Shown: positions 26,003 through 33,962 of the stretch, in pieces
Numbering within the stretch: the first letter of the stretch is position 1
Layout of the letters: each line of letters begins with the position of its first letter
NCBI RefSeq assembly: GCF_907165045.1
Contig: NZ_CAJRAU010000002.1
Span: 930,001 to 994,000 of the forward strand
DNA from: Dyadobacter linearis
GTDB taxonomy: Bacteria > Bacteroidota > Bacteroidia > Cytophagales > Spirosomataceae
DNA length: 64,000 bases
Direction of reading: 5' to 3'
Notes under the pieces: model-generated
The model's database searches: none
Told to the model about the DNA's origin: nothing
Seen by the model: only the letters and a program-made list of their open reading frames with translations
Translations under genes and position numbers: made by a program

Positions 26003-27385
26003 ATGAAGCACTACGACGCAGTTGTGATCGGCTCCGGCCAGGCAGGAACTCCTCTATCTAGAAAATTGGCACAATCGGGTAAGAAAACCGCACTTATTGA
26101 AAGGAGATTTGCAGGTGGTACCTGCGTAAACGACGGCTGTTCCCCAACCAAAGCGATGATTGCATCCGCCAAAGCGGCCTGGGTAGCGCGCAATAGCAGC
26201 AAGCTGGGTGTTTCTGCAAGTGATATTAAAATAGACTTCGAAACGATCCGCGATCGGAAAGACGAGATTGTCAAAAGCATGCGGGGAAGTTTAGAAAAGG
26301 GATTTGCGGGAACGGAAAATTTGGAGGTGATATATGGTGACGCACATTTTTCGGGAGAAAAAGAGATCACGATTTCACTTAACGACGGAGGCAGCGAAGT
26401 AGTCAGCGGCGAGCTTATCTTCATCAATACCGGCCTGAGTCCGGTTATTCCGGATATCCCCGGGATACAAGAAATCCATTATCTGACCTCAACCAGCATT
26501 CTGGATATTGAAGATATTCCCGAACATTTACTGATTTTGGGCAGCGGCTATATTGGTTTGGAATTCGGGCAAATGTTTAGTCGCTTTGGCTCGAAGGTAA
26601 CTATTATAGAACCTTCCGAGCGGATCATGAAGCATGAAGATGAAGATATCGCAGCAGAGATCACCAAGATTTTAGCTGAGGAGAATATTGAAATCCTCAT
26701 AAATTCAAAGGTAACCGCTTTTACTAGGAACGAGGAAAAAATTCTGGCAAAAATTAAAAAACACGACCAGGAGCATTCTTTCGAGTATTCTCATATTTTG
26801 ATTGCGACAGGAAGAAAACCTAACACCGATAGATTGTCCCTGGATGTAGCCGGCGTCGAATTGGATGATAAAGGTTTCATTGTTGTAAATGATTCGCTTG
26901 AAACTTCCGCCAAAGGAATCTACGCATTGGGCGATATAAAAGGCGGAATGGCCTTCACACATATTTCCTATGATGATTACCGCGTAGTTGCGGCTAATGT
27001 GATTGACAAGAAGCAAAGTACAATCAAAGGCCGGCAGCAACCTTACTGTATGTTTATCGACCCGCAGCTGGGACGTATCGGCATGACCGAACAGGACGCA
27101 CGCGACGAAGGGTTAGACATCGACGTTTACACAATCAAGAACGACAGCGTCGCGCGTTCCATCGAGACGGGTAACACCCGGGGAATGATGAAGGCGGTCG
27201 TAGACAAAAAATCAGGTAAAATACTTGGTGCGGCGGTACTGGCCGAGCAGGGTGGCGAAGTGGTGACGATTTTGGAACTCGCAATAATGGGTGGGATTAC
27301 TTTCGACAAGCTGCGTGACGGTATATTCGCCCACCCAACTTATGCCGAGTCTTTGAATAACCTGTTCATGTCGAAGCCGCACTAA
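26003..27385 (+). CDS. Class I pyridine nucleotide-disulfide oxidoreductase (mercuric reductase/lipoamide dehydrogenase-like)
   Basis: A 460-residue flavoprotein. The FAD motif is VVIGSGQAGTPLSRKLA. The redox-active pair is GGTCVNDGCSPTKA (Cys41, Cys46). The NAD(P) motif is LILGSGYIGLEFGQMFSRFGS. The dimerisation domain ends HPTYAESLNNLF with the active-site His. It lacks the N-terminal HMA domain and C-terminal Cys pair of true mercuric reductase. It reduces some disulfide with NAD(P)H. It lies 87 nt upstream of the ergothioneine unit, which raises the option of a role with oxidised thiols (inference). Confidence 0.88.
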   Translation: MKHYDAVVIGSGQAGTPLSRKLAQSGKKTALIERRFAGGTCVNDGCSPTKAMIASAKAAWVARNSSKLGVSASDIKIDFETIRDRKDEIVKSMRGSLEKGFAGTENLEVIYGDAHFSGEKEITISLNDGGSEVVSGELIFINTGLSPVIPDIPGIQEIHYLTSTSILDIEDIPEHLLILGSGYIGLEFGQMFSRFGSKVTIIEPSERIMKHEDEDIAAEITKILAEENIEILINSKVTAFTRNEEKILAKIKKHDQEHSFEYSHILIATGRKPNTDRLSLDVAGVELDDKGFIVVNDSLETSAKGIYALGDIKGGMAFTHISYDDYRVVAANVIDKKQSTIKGRQQPYCMFIDPQLGRIGMTEQDARDEGLDIDVYTIKNDSVARSIETGNTRGMMKAVVDKKSGKILGAAVLAEQGGEVVTILELAIMGGITFDKLRDGIFAHPTYAESLNNLFMSKPH

Positions 27386-27472
27386 AACGTGCATTTACTG
27401 GTAAAAACGAGCATTTTTTCGCTTCTTGAATAACCAATCCTACCATTTTACGAGAACCGCTTTACAAAAAAT

Positions 27473-28420
27473 ATGATCCGGGCAAGCCACATTAGCAAGC
27501 AGTATGGAGATGTTGAGGCGGTCAGGGATATTTCTTTTGAGGTAAAAGAAGGAGAAACACTGGTACTGCTTGGTACCAGCGGCTGCGGGAAAACGACGAC
27601 CCTGAAAATGATGAACCGCCTGATCGAGGCAAGTTCGGGGACGATCGAAATTGACGGGAAGGATATATTTACAGAAAATCCCGAACAGCTCCGGCGGACG
27701 ATCGGCTACGTTTCTCAGAACAACGGACTTTTTCCGCATTTTACAGTACGTGAAAACATAGGTATTGTGCCCAAACTGCTGAAATGGGAACAATCCGAAA
27801 TTACCCGGCACACCGACAGGCTGCTCGAACAGTTGCGGTTGCCGGTCCGTGAATTCGCTTCCAAATATCCCGATGAACTAAGCGGCGGACAAAAACAGCG
27901 AGTTGCAGTGGCTAGGGCATTGATTGCCAACCCACCGGTGCTATTAATGGACGAACCTTTTGGCGCGCTCGATCCGGTAACCCGTGCCAATCTGCGTCAG
28001 GAATTCCGCGAATTACCCGAGTTAAAGCGTAAAACGATCGTGCTCGTGACGCACGATGTGCAGGAAGCGTTTGAGCTGGGCGACCATATTGCGGTAATGG
28101 ATAAAGGCCGGATCGTCCAATCCGGTACTGCCCGGCAGTTGCTTTTTAATCCTGCCAACAGCTTCGTCAGTTCATTTTTCGATCACCAGCGCCTGTTTCT
28201 CGAACTCAATGCATTTACATTTCATGATATCTGGGATAGTTTGCCACCGGAGAAAGTGATTGGCAGCGGCGCGGTTTCGGCAGACCTGAGTTTGTGGGAG
28301 GGAATGCAGCAACTTGGTGCGGGACAAACTGAATTGTCGGTAAAGAGAGAAAACGAGATACGATTGGTGAGCCAAACACTTATATTTCAGTCATTTAATA
28401 ACTATAAAAACACCAGATGA
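27473..28420 (+). CDS. egtV: ABC transporter ATPase, EgtV/OpuCA-like, without CBS pair
   Basis: A 315-residue ATPase. Walker A is LLGTSGCGKTT, the signature LSGGQKQRVAVARAL, Walker B VLLMDEPFGALD, and the H-loop VLVTHD. It is closest to OpuCA/ProV-type ATPases. After the ATPase domain (~240 residues) there is only a ~75-residue tail rather than two CBS domains, so osmotic gating through CBS is unlikely. It shares ATGA with the permease-fusion gene, then egtB and egtD follow. The EgtUV ergothioneine importer has the same pairing of an OpuC-like ATPase with a fused permease/binding protein. The egtV name rests on that context. Confidence 0.75.
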   Translation: MIRASHISKQYGDVEAVRDISFEVKEGETLVLLGTSGCGKTTTLKMMNRLIEASSGTIEIDGKDIFTENPEQLRRTIGYVSQNNGLFPHFTVRENIGIVPKLLKWEQSEITRHTDRLLEQLRLPVREFASKYPDELSGGQKQRVAVARALIANPPVLLMDEPFGALDPVTRANLRQEFRELPELKRKTIVLVTHDVQEAFELGDHIAVMDKGRIVQSGTARQLLFNPANSFVSSFFDHQRLFLELNAFTFHDIWDSLPPEKVIGSGAVSADLSLWEGMQQLGAGQTELSVKRENEIRLVSQTLIFQSFNNYKNTR

Positions 28421-29994
28421 CCAGGCAGCAAAGTCTTTGGGAATTCGTGGTGCAGCAGTCTGACAAGCTGTGGAGCCAGACGGTGGCGCATGTCGGGTTG
28501 ACCTGCGTTTCGCTTGTGATTGCGGTCATGATCGGGTTGCCGCTGGGCATATGGATCGCCCGGAAAGACAGACTGGCCTGGGCCGTGCTCGGTATTGCGG
28601 GGGTATTGCAAACAATCCCCAGCATTGCGCTGCTGGGTTTTTTAATTCCCGCTTTGGGCATTGGCTCGCTCCCTGCGATCACAGCTTTGTTCCTTTACGC
28701 ACTTTTGCCCATTATCCGAAATACGTATACCGGGATTCGCCAGGTCGATCCTGCTGTTACCGAGGCGGCGCGCGCTTTGGGAATGAACTACTGGCAGGTG
28801 CTTTTTGGCGTAGAATTGCCGCTTGCATTGCCGGTGATCCTGGCCGGGGTTCGAACGGCGGCTGTGATCAATGTGGGTGTGGCTACCCTGGCTGCCTACA
28901 TTGCAGCGGGCGGACTGGGGGAATTTATCTTCGGTGGAATTGCCCTCAACAATACCAATATGATTCTCGCCGGCGCTATTCCGGCTGCATTACTGGCCAT
29001 TCTGATCGATCAGCTGCTCGCATTAGTTCAAAAAATAAACCTGCGCAAAGCCAGGCTGTTACTGGTGGTAATGCCGGTATTAATGCTCACACTTTCAGGA
29101 TTTTATCTTATTCCAATTGCCGATGTGAAGCTTCTGGGCGGCTTTACGCCGGAGTTTATGGGGCGTGAAGACGGTTACCTGGGTTTAAAATCAAAGTACA
29201 AACTGAATATCCCGACTGTGGTTATCAGCGATGCGGTGATGTACAAGGCTGCATTTGAGAAAAAACTCGACGTGATCAGCGGGTACAGTACCGACGGCCG
29301 GCTGAAAGCGTACGACCTTATCACGCTCAAAGACGATCAGCACATTTTCCCACCCTATTACGCTTCTCCGTTGATCCGCAGGGAAATACTGGAAAAATAT
29401 CCCGAACTGCAACCGGCCATCGACCAGCTGGCGGGCCAGATTACTGATTCGGTGATGACGGAATTGAACTACAAAGTCGACTACCTGAAAGCGTCGCCGG
29501 AAAAAGTGGCTGCGGATTTTCTGCGTTCCAGGGGGCTTTTCAAGGAGCCGCGAAATGGAAATAAGGGTCAGGTAAGGCTGGGATCGAAGATTTTTGCGGA
29601 ACAATATATCCTGATCAGTATGTATAAAATATTGATTGAAGGAAATACGGAGCTAAAAACCGTGAGCCGGACAGGACTTGGCGGAACAAAAATCTGCTTT
29701 GATGCATTGGCTAATAATGAAATTGATATGTACCCGGAATATACCGGTACCGGCCTGCTGGTGATCCTGAAACCTACGCCAAGGCAAATTCAGGAAGTGA
29801 GCAGCGACCCGGAAAAAGCTTTTGCTTTTGTACAAAAAGAGTTTGAAAAAGAATACCGGATGCAATGGCTGAAACCGATCGGCTTCAATAATGCGTACGC
29901 GCTGATGATGCGGAAAGAGCAGGCACAATCATTGCATATCAATACCATTACCGATTTAAAAAATTATCTGGCTAATGACCAACCACCGCATTAG
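28417..29994 (+). CDS. egtU: Permease/substrate-binding fusion of an EgtU-like ABC importer, binding domain apparently circularly permuted
   Basis: A 525-residue membrane protein. Residues 1-~205 are an OpuCB-like permease with the EAA loop EAARALGMNYWQVLFG (116-131). One further TM helix (~212-232) leads to an OpuCC-like binding domain (~237-525). In relatives this domain begins with a GSKxFxEQ strand and the GREDGYxGL part comes later. Here GREDGYLGL (249-257), STDGRLKAYDL (291-301) and FPPYYASP (311-318) come first. GSKIFAEQ (389-396), GGTKICF and YPEYTGTGL (439-447) come afterwards. This is the order expected from circular permutation. It overlaps egtB by 20 nt. Choline/betaine import is the main alternative function. 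Confidence 0.75.
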   Translation: MTRQQSLWEFVVQQSDKLWSQTVAHVGLTCVSLVIAVMIGLPLGIWIARKDRLAWAVLGIAGVLQTIPSIALLGFLIPALGIGSLPAITALFLYALLPIIRNTYTGIRQVDPAVTEAARALGMNYWQVLFGVELPLALPVILAGVRTAAVINVGVATLAAYIAAGGLGEFIFGGIALNNTNMILAGAIPAALLAILIDQLLALVQKINLRKARLLLVVMPVLMLTLSGFYLIPIADVKLLGGFTPEFMGREDGYLGLKSKYKLNIPTVVISDAVMYKAAFEKKLDVISGYSTDGRLKAYDLITLKDDQHIFPPYYASPLIRREILEKYPELQPAIDQLAGQITDSVMTELNYKVDYLKASPEKVAADFLRSRGLFKEPRNGNKGQVRLGSKIFAEQYILISMYKILIEGNTELKTVSRTGLGGTKICFDALANNEIDMYPEYTGTGLLVILKPTPRQIQEVSSDPEKAFAFVQKEFEKEYRMQWLKPIGFNNAYALMMRKEQAQSLHINTITDLKNYLANDQPPH

Positions 29995-31132
29995 GGACGA
30001 TTACCAAAGTGTCAGAAAATACAGCGAAGACCTCTGCGCTCCGCTCGAAACAGAAGATTACATTCCGCAGCCCGTCCCGTTCGTAAGTCCCCCGAAATGG
30101 CACCTGGCGCACTCTACCTGGTTTTTTGAGACTTTTATATTAAAGCAATTCAAGCCCGGCTACCAGGAATACGATCCCGATTTCAACTACCTTTTTAACA
30201 GCTATTACAACAATATCGGCGAGCGAACCCTGCGCACTGACCGGGGAAATGTGACCCGACCGACTACCAAGGCTGTTTACGCTTACCGCCAGCATGTAGA
30301 CCGTTGTATGGTTGAGTTGCTCGAATCGGAGCAGGACGAACACACTTTGTCGCTGGTTACGCTAGGCTTGCACCACGAGCAGCAGCATCAGGAATTACTG
30401 GTTACGGATATTAAATACATTCTTGGCCACAATCCGCTTTTCCCCGTTTACAAAGAGAACCACAATTTGCTTTCGGGCAAAAACACGGACACTGGCTTTT
30501 TGAAAATCAGTGAGGGGGTTTATGATATCGGTTTTGCAGGCGACGGATTCTGTTTTGACAATGAACTGGGCAGACACAAGGTTTTTCTGCACGAATTCGA
30601 GATCAGCAAATCCCCGGTCACAACCGGGGAATATATTGAATTTATGAATGCAGGCGGATACTCGGATTTCAACCTTTGGCTGGATGAGGGATGGTCGTGG
30701 GTAAATGAAAATAGTATTCAGTCCCCCATGTACTGGCACAAGGTTAAAGGTGAGTGGCATTATTATACGCTGGCCGGGCTGCAAAAAGTAGATCCTTATG
30801 CAATACTAGGACACGTAAGCTATTACGAAGCCGCTGCATTCGCACAATGGAAACAAATGCGGCTGCCGACAGAATTCGAGTGGGAGATCGCATCTGTCAA
30901 TCTCGACTGGGGCCAGCGGTGGGAATGGACCAATAGCGCCTACCTTCCCTACCCCGGATTTTCCAAGGCACCCGGCGCTGTCGGTGAGTATAACGGGAAA
31001 TTTATGATCAATCAAATGGTATTGCGCGGCGCTTCCGTAGCCACTTCACCAAACCACGCGCGCAGGACCTACCGCAACTTTTTTCACGCCCCTGAACGCT
31101 GGCAGTATACCGGAATCAGGCTGGCTAAATAA
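29975..31132 (+). CDS. egtB: Ergothioneine synthase, EgtB type (sulfoxide synthase)
   Basis: A 385-residue non-heme iron enzyme that joins hercynine to a thiol donor (cysteine or gamma-glutamylcysteine) with O2. The DinB-like N-terminal domain provides the iron ligands His46 (WHLAHSTWFFE) and the pair in GLHHEQQHQE (His134 and His138). The FGE-sulfatase-like C-terminal domain includes FEISKSPVTTGEYIEFM, RLPTEFEWEIA and VLRGASVATSPNHARRTYRNFF. No EgtA or EgtC gene is adjacent, so direct use of cysteine is plausible (inference). It overlaps the importer gene and is followed by egtD after 17 nt. Confidence 0.92.
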   Translation: MTNHRIRDDYQSVRKYSEDLCAPLETEDYIPQPVPFVSPPKWHLAHSTWFFETFILKQFKPGYQEYDPDFNYLFNSYYNNIGERTLRTDRGNVTRPTTKAVYAYRQHVDRCMVELLESEQDEHTLSLVTLGLHHEQQHQELLVTDIKYILGHNPLFPVYKENHNLLSGKNTDTGFLKISEGVYDIGFAGDGFCFDNELGRHKVFLHEFEISKSPVTTGEYIEFMNAGGYSDFNLWLDEGWSWVNENSIQSPMYWHKVKGEWHYYTLAGLQKVDPYAILGHVSYYEAAAFAQWKQMRLPTEFEWEIASVNLDWGQRWEWTNSAYLPYPGFSKAPGAVGEYNGKFMINQMVLRGASVATSPNHARRTYRNFFHAPERWQYTGIRLAK

Positions 31133-31149
31133 TCGTCTTTATCCATTTT

Positions 31150-32094
31150 ATGTCAGACACTTCATTTGCAACAGATATACATATTGGCTTAACTGCCCCA
31201 TTAAAGCACATTTCCTCCAAATATTTTTACGACGATATTGGCAGCGGGATTTTTCAGGATATTATGAAAATGCCTGAATACTACCCTACTGCCTGCGAAT
31301 TTGAGATTTTGTCTTTGCAGGGAGAAGGGATTTTTAAAATGCTGGATTTTGATAAGCCTTTCAGTGTCGTCGAATTTGGCGCGGGCGATGGTGTAAAAAC
31401 CAGACAGCTGCTCAAAACACTGATCGAGAAAGGCGCTGAGTTTTCCTACGTGCCGATCGATATTTCTAAAAAAGCGATTGACGAGCTGGTGGTCAACATG
31501 CAGCAGCATTTACCCGGACTTCATATTGAACCGAAAATCGGAAACTACTTTTCGATGATGGAAGAACTGTCTGGTTCGAGTATTCCGTGTTTATTTTTGT
31601 TTTTGGGTGGAAATATAGGAAACTATGAACCCGCAGATGTGGATGGGCTTCTGGCCGATTTCAGAAAAAACATGAAGGCTGGCGATAAGTTGCTCACCGG
31701 TTTTGACTTGAAGAAAAATCCAGCGACGATCCGCTGCGCCTACGACGATCCTGCTGGAATTACCAAAGCTTTCAATATGAACCTGTTAAATAGGATCAAT
31801 CGCGAATTGGGCGGCACATTTAAAACGAATCATTTCGATTTCTATTCACACTATAATCCGCTGAACGGCGAAGTGAGAAGTTATCTGGTAAGCCTTGTTC
31901 CCCAGCAGGTTTTTGTAAAAGAAACGGGTGAAGTTTACACCTTTGAACGGAATGAACTGATCTGGACGGAGCTTTCGAAGAAATATTCTTTACAGGAAAT
32001 TGAAAATGTTGCTGCGAAAAACGGCTTTACTGTCATGGAGCATTTTCTGGACTGCAAACACTATTTTACCGATAGTCTCTGGACTGTCGTATAA
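31150..32094 (+). CDS. egtD: L-histidine N-alpha-methyltransferase EgtD
   Basis: A 314-residue SAM-dependent enzyme that makes hercynine from histidine, the first step to ergothioneine. MPEYYPTACEFEIL (41-54) is the histidine-binding YYPT motif. VVEFGAGDGVKTRQLL is the SAM motif I. FLGGNIGNYEP is the EgtD signature with the conserved Asn, and TGFDLKKNPATIRCAYDD follows. It is the last gene of the unit and ends directly at a strong terminator. A lyase (EgtE) that would finish the pathway is not in the window. Confidence 0.95.
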   Translation: MSDTSFATDIHIGLTAPLKHISSKYFYDDIGSGIFQDIMKMPEYYPTACEFEILSLQGEGIFKMLDFDKPFSVVEFGAGDGVKTRQLLKTLIEKGAEFSYVPIDISKKAIDELVVNMQQHLPGLHIEPKIGNYFSMMEELSGSSIPCLFLFLGGNIGNYEPADVDGLLADFRKNMKAGDKLLTGFDLKKNPATIRCAYDDPAGITKAFNMNLLNRINRELGGTFKTNHFDFYSHYNPLNGEVRSYLVSLVPQQVFVKETGEVYTFERNELIWTELSKKYSLQEIENVAAKNGFTVMEHFLDCKHYFTDSLWTVV

Positions 32095-32130
32095 AAAAGC
32101 AGGCTCTGTAAAAAGGGCCTGCTTTTTCTG
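32094..32130. terminator. Strong terminator between egtD and a convergent gene
   Basis: AAAAAGCAGGC (32094-32104) pairs with GCCTGCTTTTT (32117-32127), a perfect 11-bp stem. A and T runs flank both sides, so it can serve both strands. It begins on the egtD stop codon. Confidence 0.9.
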
Positions 32131-32146
32131 ATCTATTCCACTCCGA

Positions 32147-32437
32147 TCATTTCGATACGAATTTGTTGAACCGGCTTTCCTTGCCGTCGCTCGTTTCTTC
32201 CTGATACAGAAATTGAAGACCGCTTTCGTCGAACTTCTCGAAGAAATCTTCCCAGGAGATTTCTTCGAGAGAATCCCCGCCGCTGTAACCGGGGAAATCG
32301 ATGCGTAGAATACCGGTATCGTCATTTTTACTGCCTGTTCCCTTCACGGTTGCAGGCTTTCCTCCTCTTTTTTCTACCCAGGCGCGGATTTCATCATGAT
32401 CCGTCGTACTGGATGTTGAACTGGTTTTTTCAGCCAT
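32147..32437 (-). CDS. Small acidic soluble protein of a widespread uncharacterised family
   Basis: A 96-residue protein. A Ser/Thr-rich N-terminus precedes DHDEIRAWVEKRGGKPATVKGTG, GILRIDFPGYSGGDSLEEISWEDFFEKFDES and GLQFLYQE. This pattern occurs in many Proteobacteria and Bacteroidota. Such proteins are sometimes labelled as glucan branching enzyme-related, which nothing in this sequence supports. There is no signal or membrane segment. It is a single gene convergent to egtD and shares the terminator. Function unknown. Confidence 0.8.
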   Translation of the reverse strand: MAEKTSSTSSTTDHDEIRAWVEKRGGKPATVKGTGSKNDDTGILRIDFPGYSGGDSLEEISWEDFFEKFDESGLQFLYQEETSDGKESRFNKFVSK

Positions 32438-32599
32438 GATTTCTGGTTTTTAGTTTGATAAAAGGTCAAAAAAATTGTGCCTTTCGGCAACCGGAAAAGT
32501 TTTTGGTTTTTTTAAACAACAGAAAAAACCTGCTGACATACTGCTGTCATAAGGCTGCATTTAGTTTGTGAGGTAATCAAAACTAAAACAACCTTTGAC

Positions 32600-33118
32600 A
32601 TGGAAACGAACAGCATTCAAGCCACCGACACCGAAATTAGCGCAACTGTTATCAGTCCCGCGGAGTTACTGGAACATTGGCAGGGCCATCGTAAACTCAG
32701 CCGCAAGGTTATTGAAGCATTTCCTGAGGAACAGCTCTATGCTTTTTCGATTGGTGGTATGCGTCCTTTTGCTCAGCTGGCGATGGAAATGATCGGCCTC
32801 GCGGCGCCGGGTATCCGGGGAGTCGCATTTGGCGACTGGACTTTCGGCGAGCCGCAGCTGGATTCGCAAACGCCCCCGCCAGCAACTAAAAAGGAGCTTT
32901 TGGATCTTTGGGACCTTGTAACAGAATACATTGATCACATTTGGCCGCAAATTCCGGCTGCAAGATTTCATGAGCACGACAACGCCTACGGCATGTACGA
33001 AGGCCCGATCTACTCGCTGTTTTTGTATCTGGTCGATAACGAGATTCACCACCGGGGACAAGGATATGTGTACCTGCGAGCACTCGGCATTGAGCCGCCG
33101 GCATTCTGGGACCGTTAG
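32600..33118 (+). CDS. DinB-family (four-helix, metal-site) protein
   Basis: A 172-residue DinB/YfiT-like protein. The helix ELLEHWQGHRKLSRKVIEAFPEEQL begins the bundle. FLYLVDNEIHHRGQGYVYLRALG is the C-terminal signature with candidate metal-binding His residues. Members include thiol transferases using bacillithiol, mycothiol or glutathione, plus many stress proteins. It is a single gene with 162 nt upstream and no obvious operon. The thiol partner is unknown; the ergothioneine genes nearby make a low-molecular thiol link possible but unproven. Confidence 0.82.
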   Translation: METNSIQATDTEISATVISPAELLEHWQGHRKLSRKVIEAFPEEQLYAFSIGGMRPFAQLAMEMIGLAAPGIRGVAFGDWTFGEPQLDSQTPPPATKKELLDLWDLVTEYIDHIWPQIPAARFHEHDNAYGMYEGPIYSLFLYLVDNEIHHRGQGYVYLRALGIEPPAFWDR

Positions 33119-33286
33119 TAAATAGTAATCAGCATCGGCCTGGGGAATCAGTTTGTGATAAGCGCAAATCTGATTTCTCCGGCCAAAGCCGGTATATTAA
33201 GCATCAGATATTTTTCTGGAATAATTTTAGTAGGTACCTTCGCAGACAGTAACAGTCTGACACATTTCAATTTAAATCCAGAAAAA

Positions 33287-33946
33287 ATGAAATTCACACA
33301 CATTGCTGCGGTCACTTGCATTGCGCTGGGCACCGTAACAACACAAGGATTTGCCCAGAACAGGCCCGCTCCTACCGGCCAGGTACCGAAAGCGTATAGC
33401 GGCCAGCAAGGTGGCGCACATACCGGCTATCAACCCAAGCCTACGGGCCAGATTGCGCCGGCAGCAGCGGGACAGTCTCCCGCGAATCTGCCGAGGCAGG
33501 CAGGCGCTCCTCAGGTACAAAACTTAGGGTTCGAGCCTTCCAGAGGAGATATTACTGCGGAGGGACAGGTTCCAAAGGTAAATTCCAACCAGGATCCAAG
33601 AACATTTCCGGAAAGATATCAGTCAACCACCACTGCGCCGGTTGAACAAACTATTACAGTACAGGGCGGACAAATGTTACCTGCTCAAAACGGCCAGCCG
33701 GGCACTTATCCCGCTCAGACCACGGAGACCAGCGTTACCACTCAGACGAATACGACTACGGCACCCGGAACTCAGACTAACTCACAACAGGCACCAAACG
33801 GGCAGCCTGCTCAAACGGGGCAGCAGGTTCCTATGAATGGTCAGCCTCAGCAAAAATCTCCTTCTCAGTTATCAACGCAGCCACAATCTGCAACTCCGGC
33901 TGCACCAGCGGCGGCCCCGGGCGCGCCGAAACGAATGGATCCCTGA
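33287..33946 (+). CDS. Secreted low-complexity Gln/Pro/Thr/Gly-rich protein
   Basis: A 219-residue protein with a Sec signal peptide (MKFTHIAAVTCIALGTVTTQGFAQ). The mature part is nearly all low complexity: repeats of PTGQ, QVPK, TTETSVTTQTNTTTAPG and GQPAQTGQQ, with no globular core. It is probably disordered and surface- or matrix-associated. The ATG at 33287 is chosen because it begins the signal peptide; an in-frame frame opens 44 codons earlier. A hairpin with a T-run lies downstream inside the convergent tlpA-like gene. Confidence 0.75.
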   Translation: MKFTHIAAVTCIALGTVTTQGFAQNRPAPTGQVPKAYSGQQGGAHTGYQPKPTGQIAPAAAGQSPANLPRQAGAPQVQNLGFEPSRGDITAEGQVPKVNSNQDPRTFPERYQSTTTAPVEQTITVQGGQMLPAQNGQPGTYPAQTTETSVTTQTNTTTAPGTQTNSQQAPNGQPAQTGQQVPMNGQPQQKSPSQLSTQPQSATPAAPAAAPGAPKRMDP

Positions 33947-33962
33947 TCTGACAATATTTGCA

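Noticed and set aside
26003..27385. Mercury resistance gene merA
   Set aside because: No N-terminal HMA domain, no C-terminal cysteine pair and no mer neighbours.
27473..29994. Plain glycine betaine/choline importer
   Set aside because: Possible by family, but the translational overlap with egtB and the egtD gene, the fused permease/binding protein and the lack of CBS domains make an ergothioneine-type importer the better reading; not excluded.
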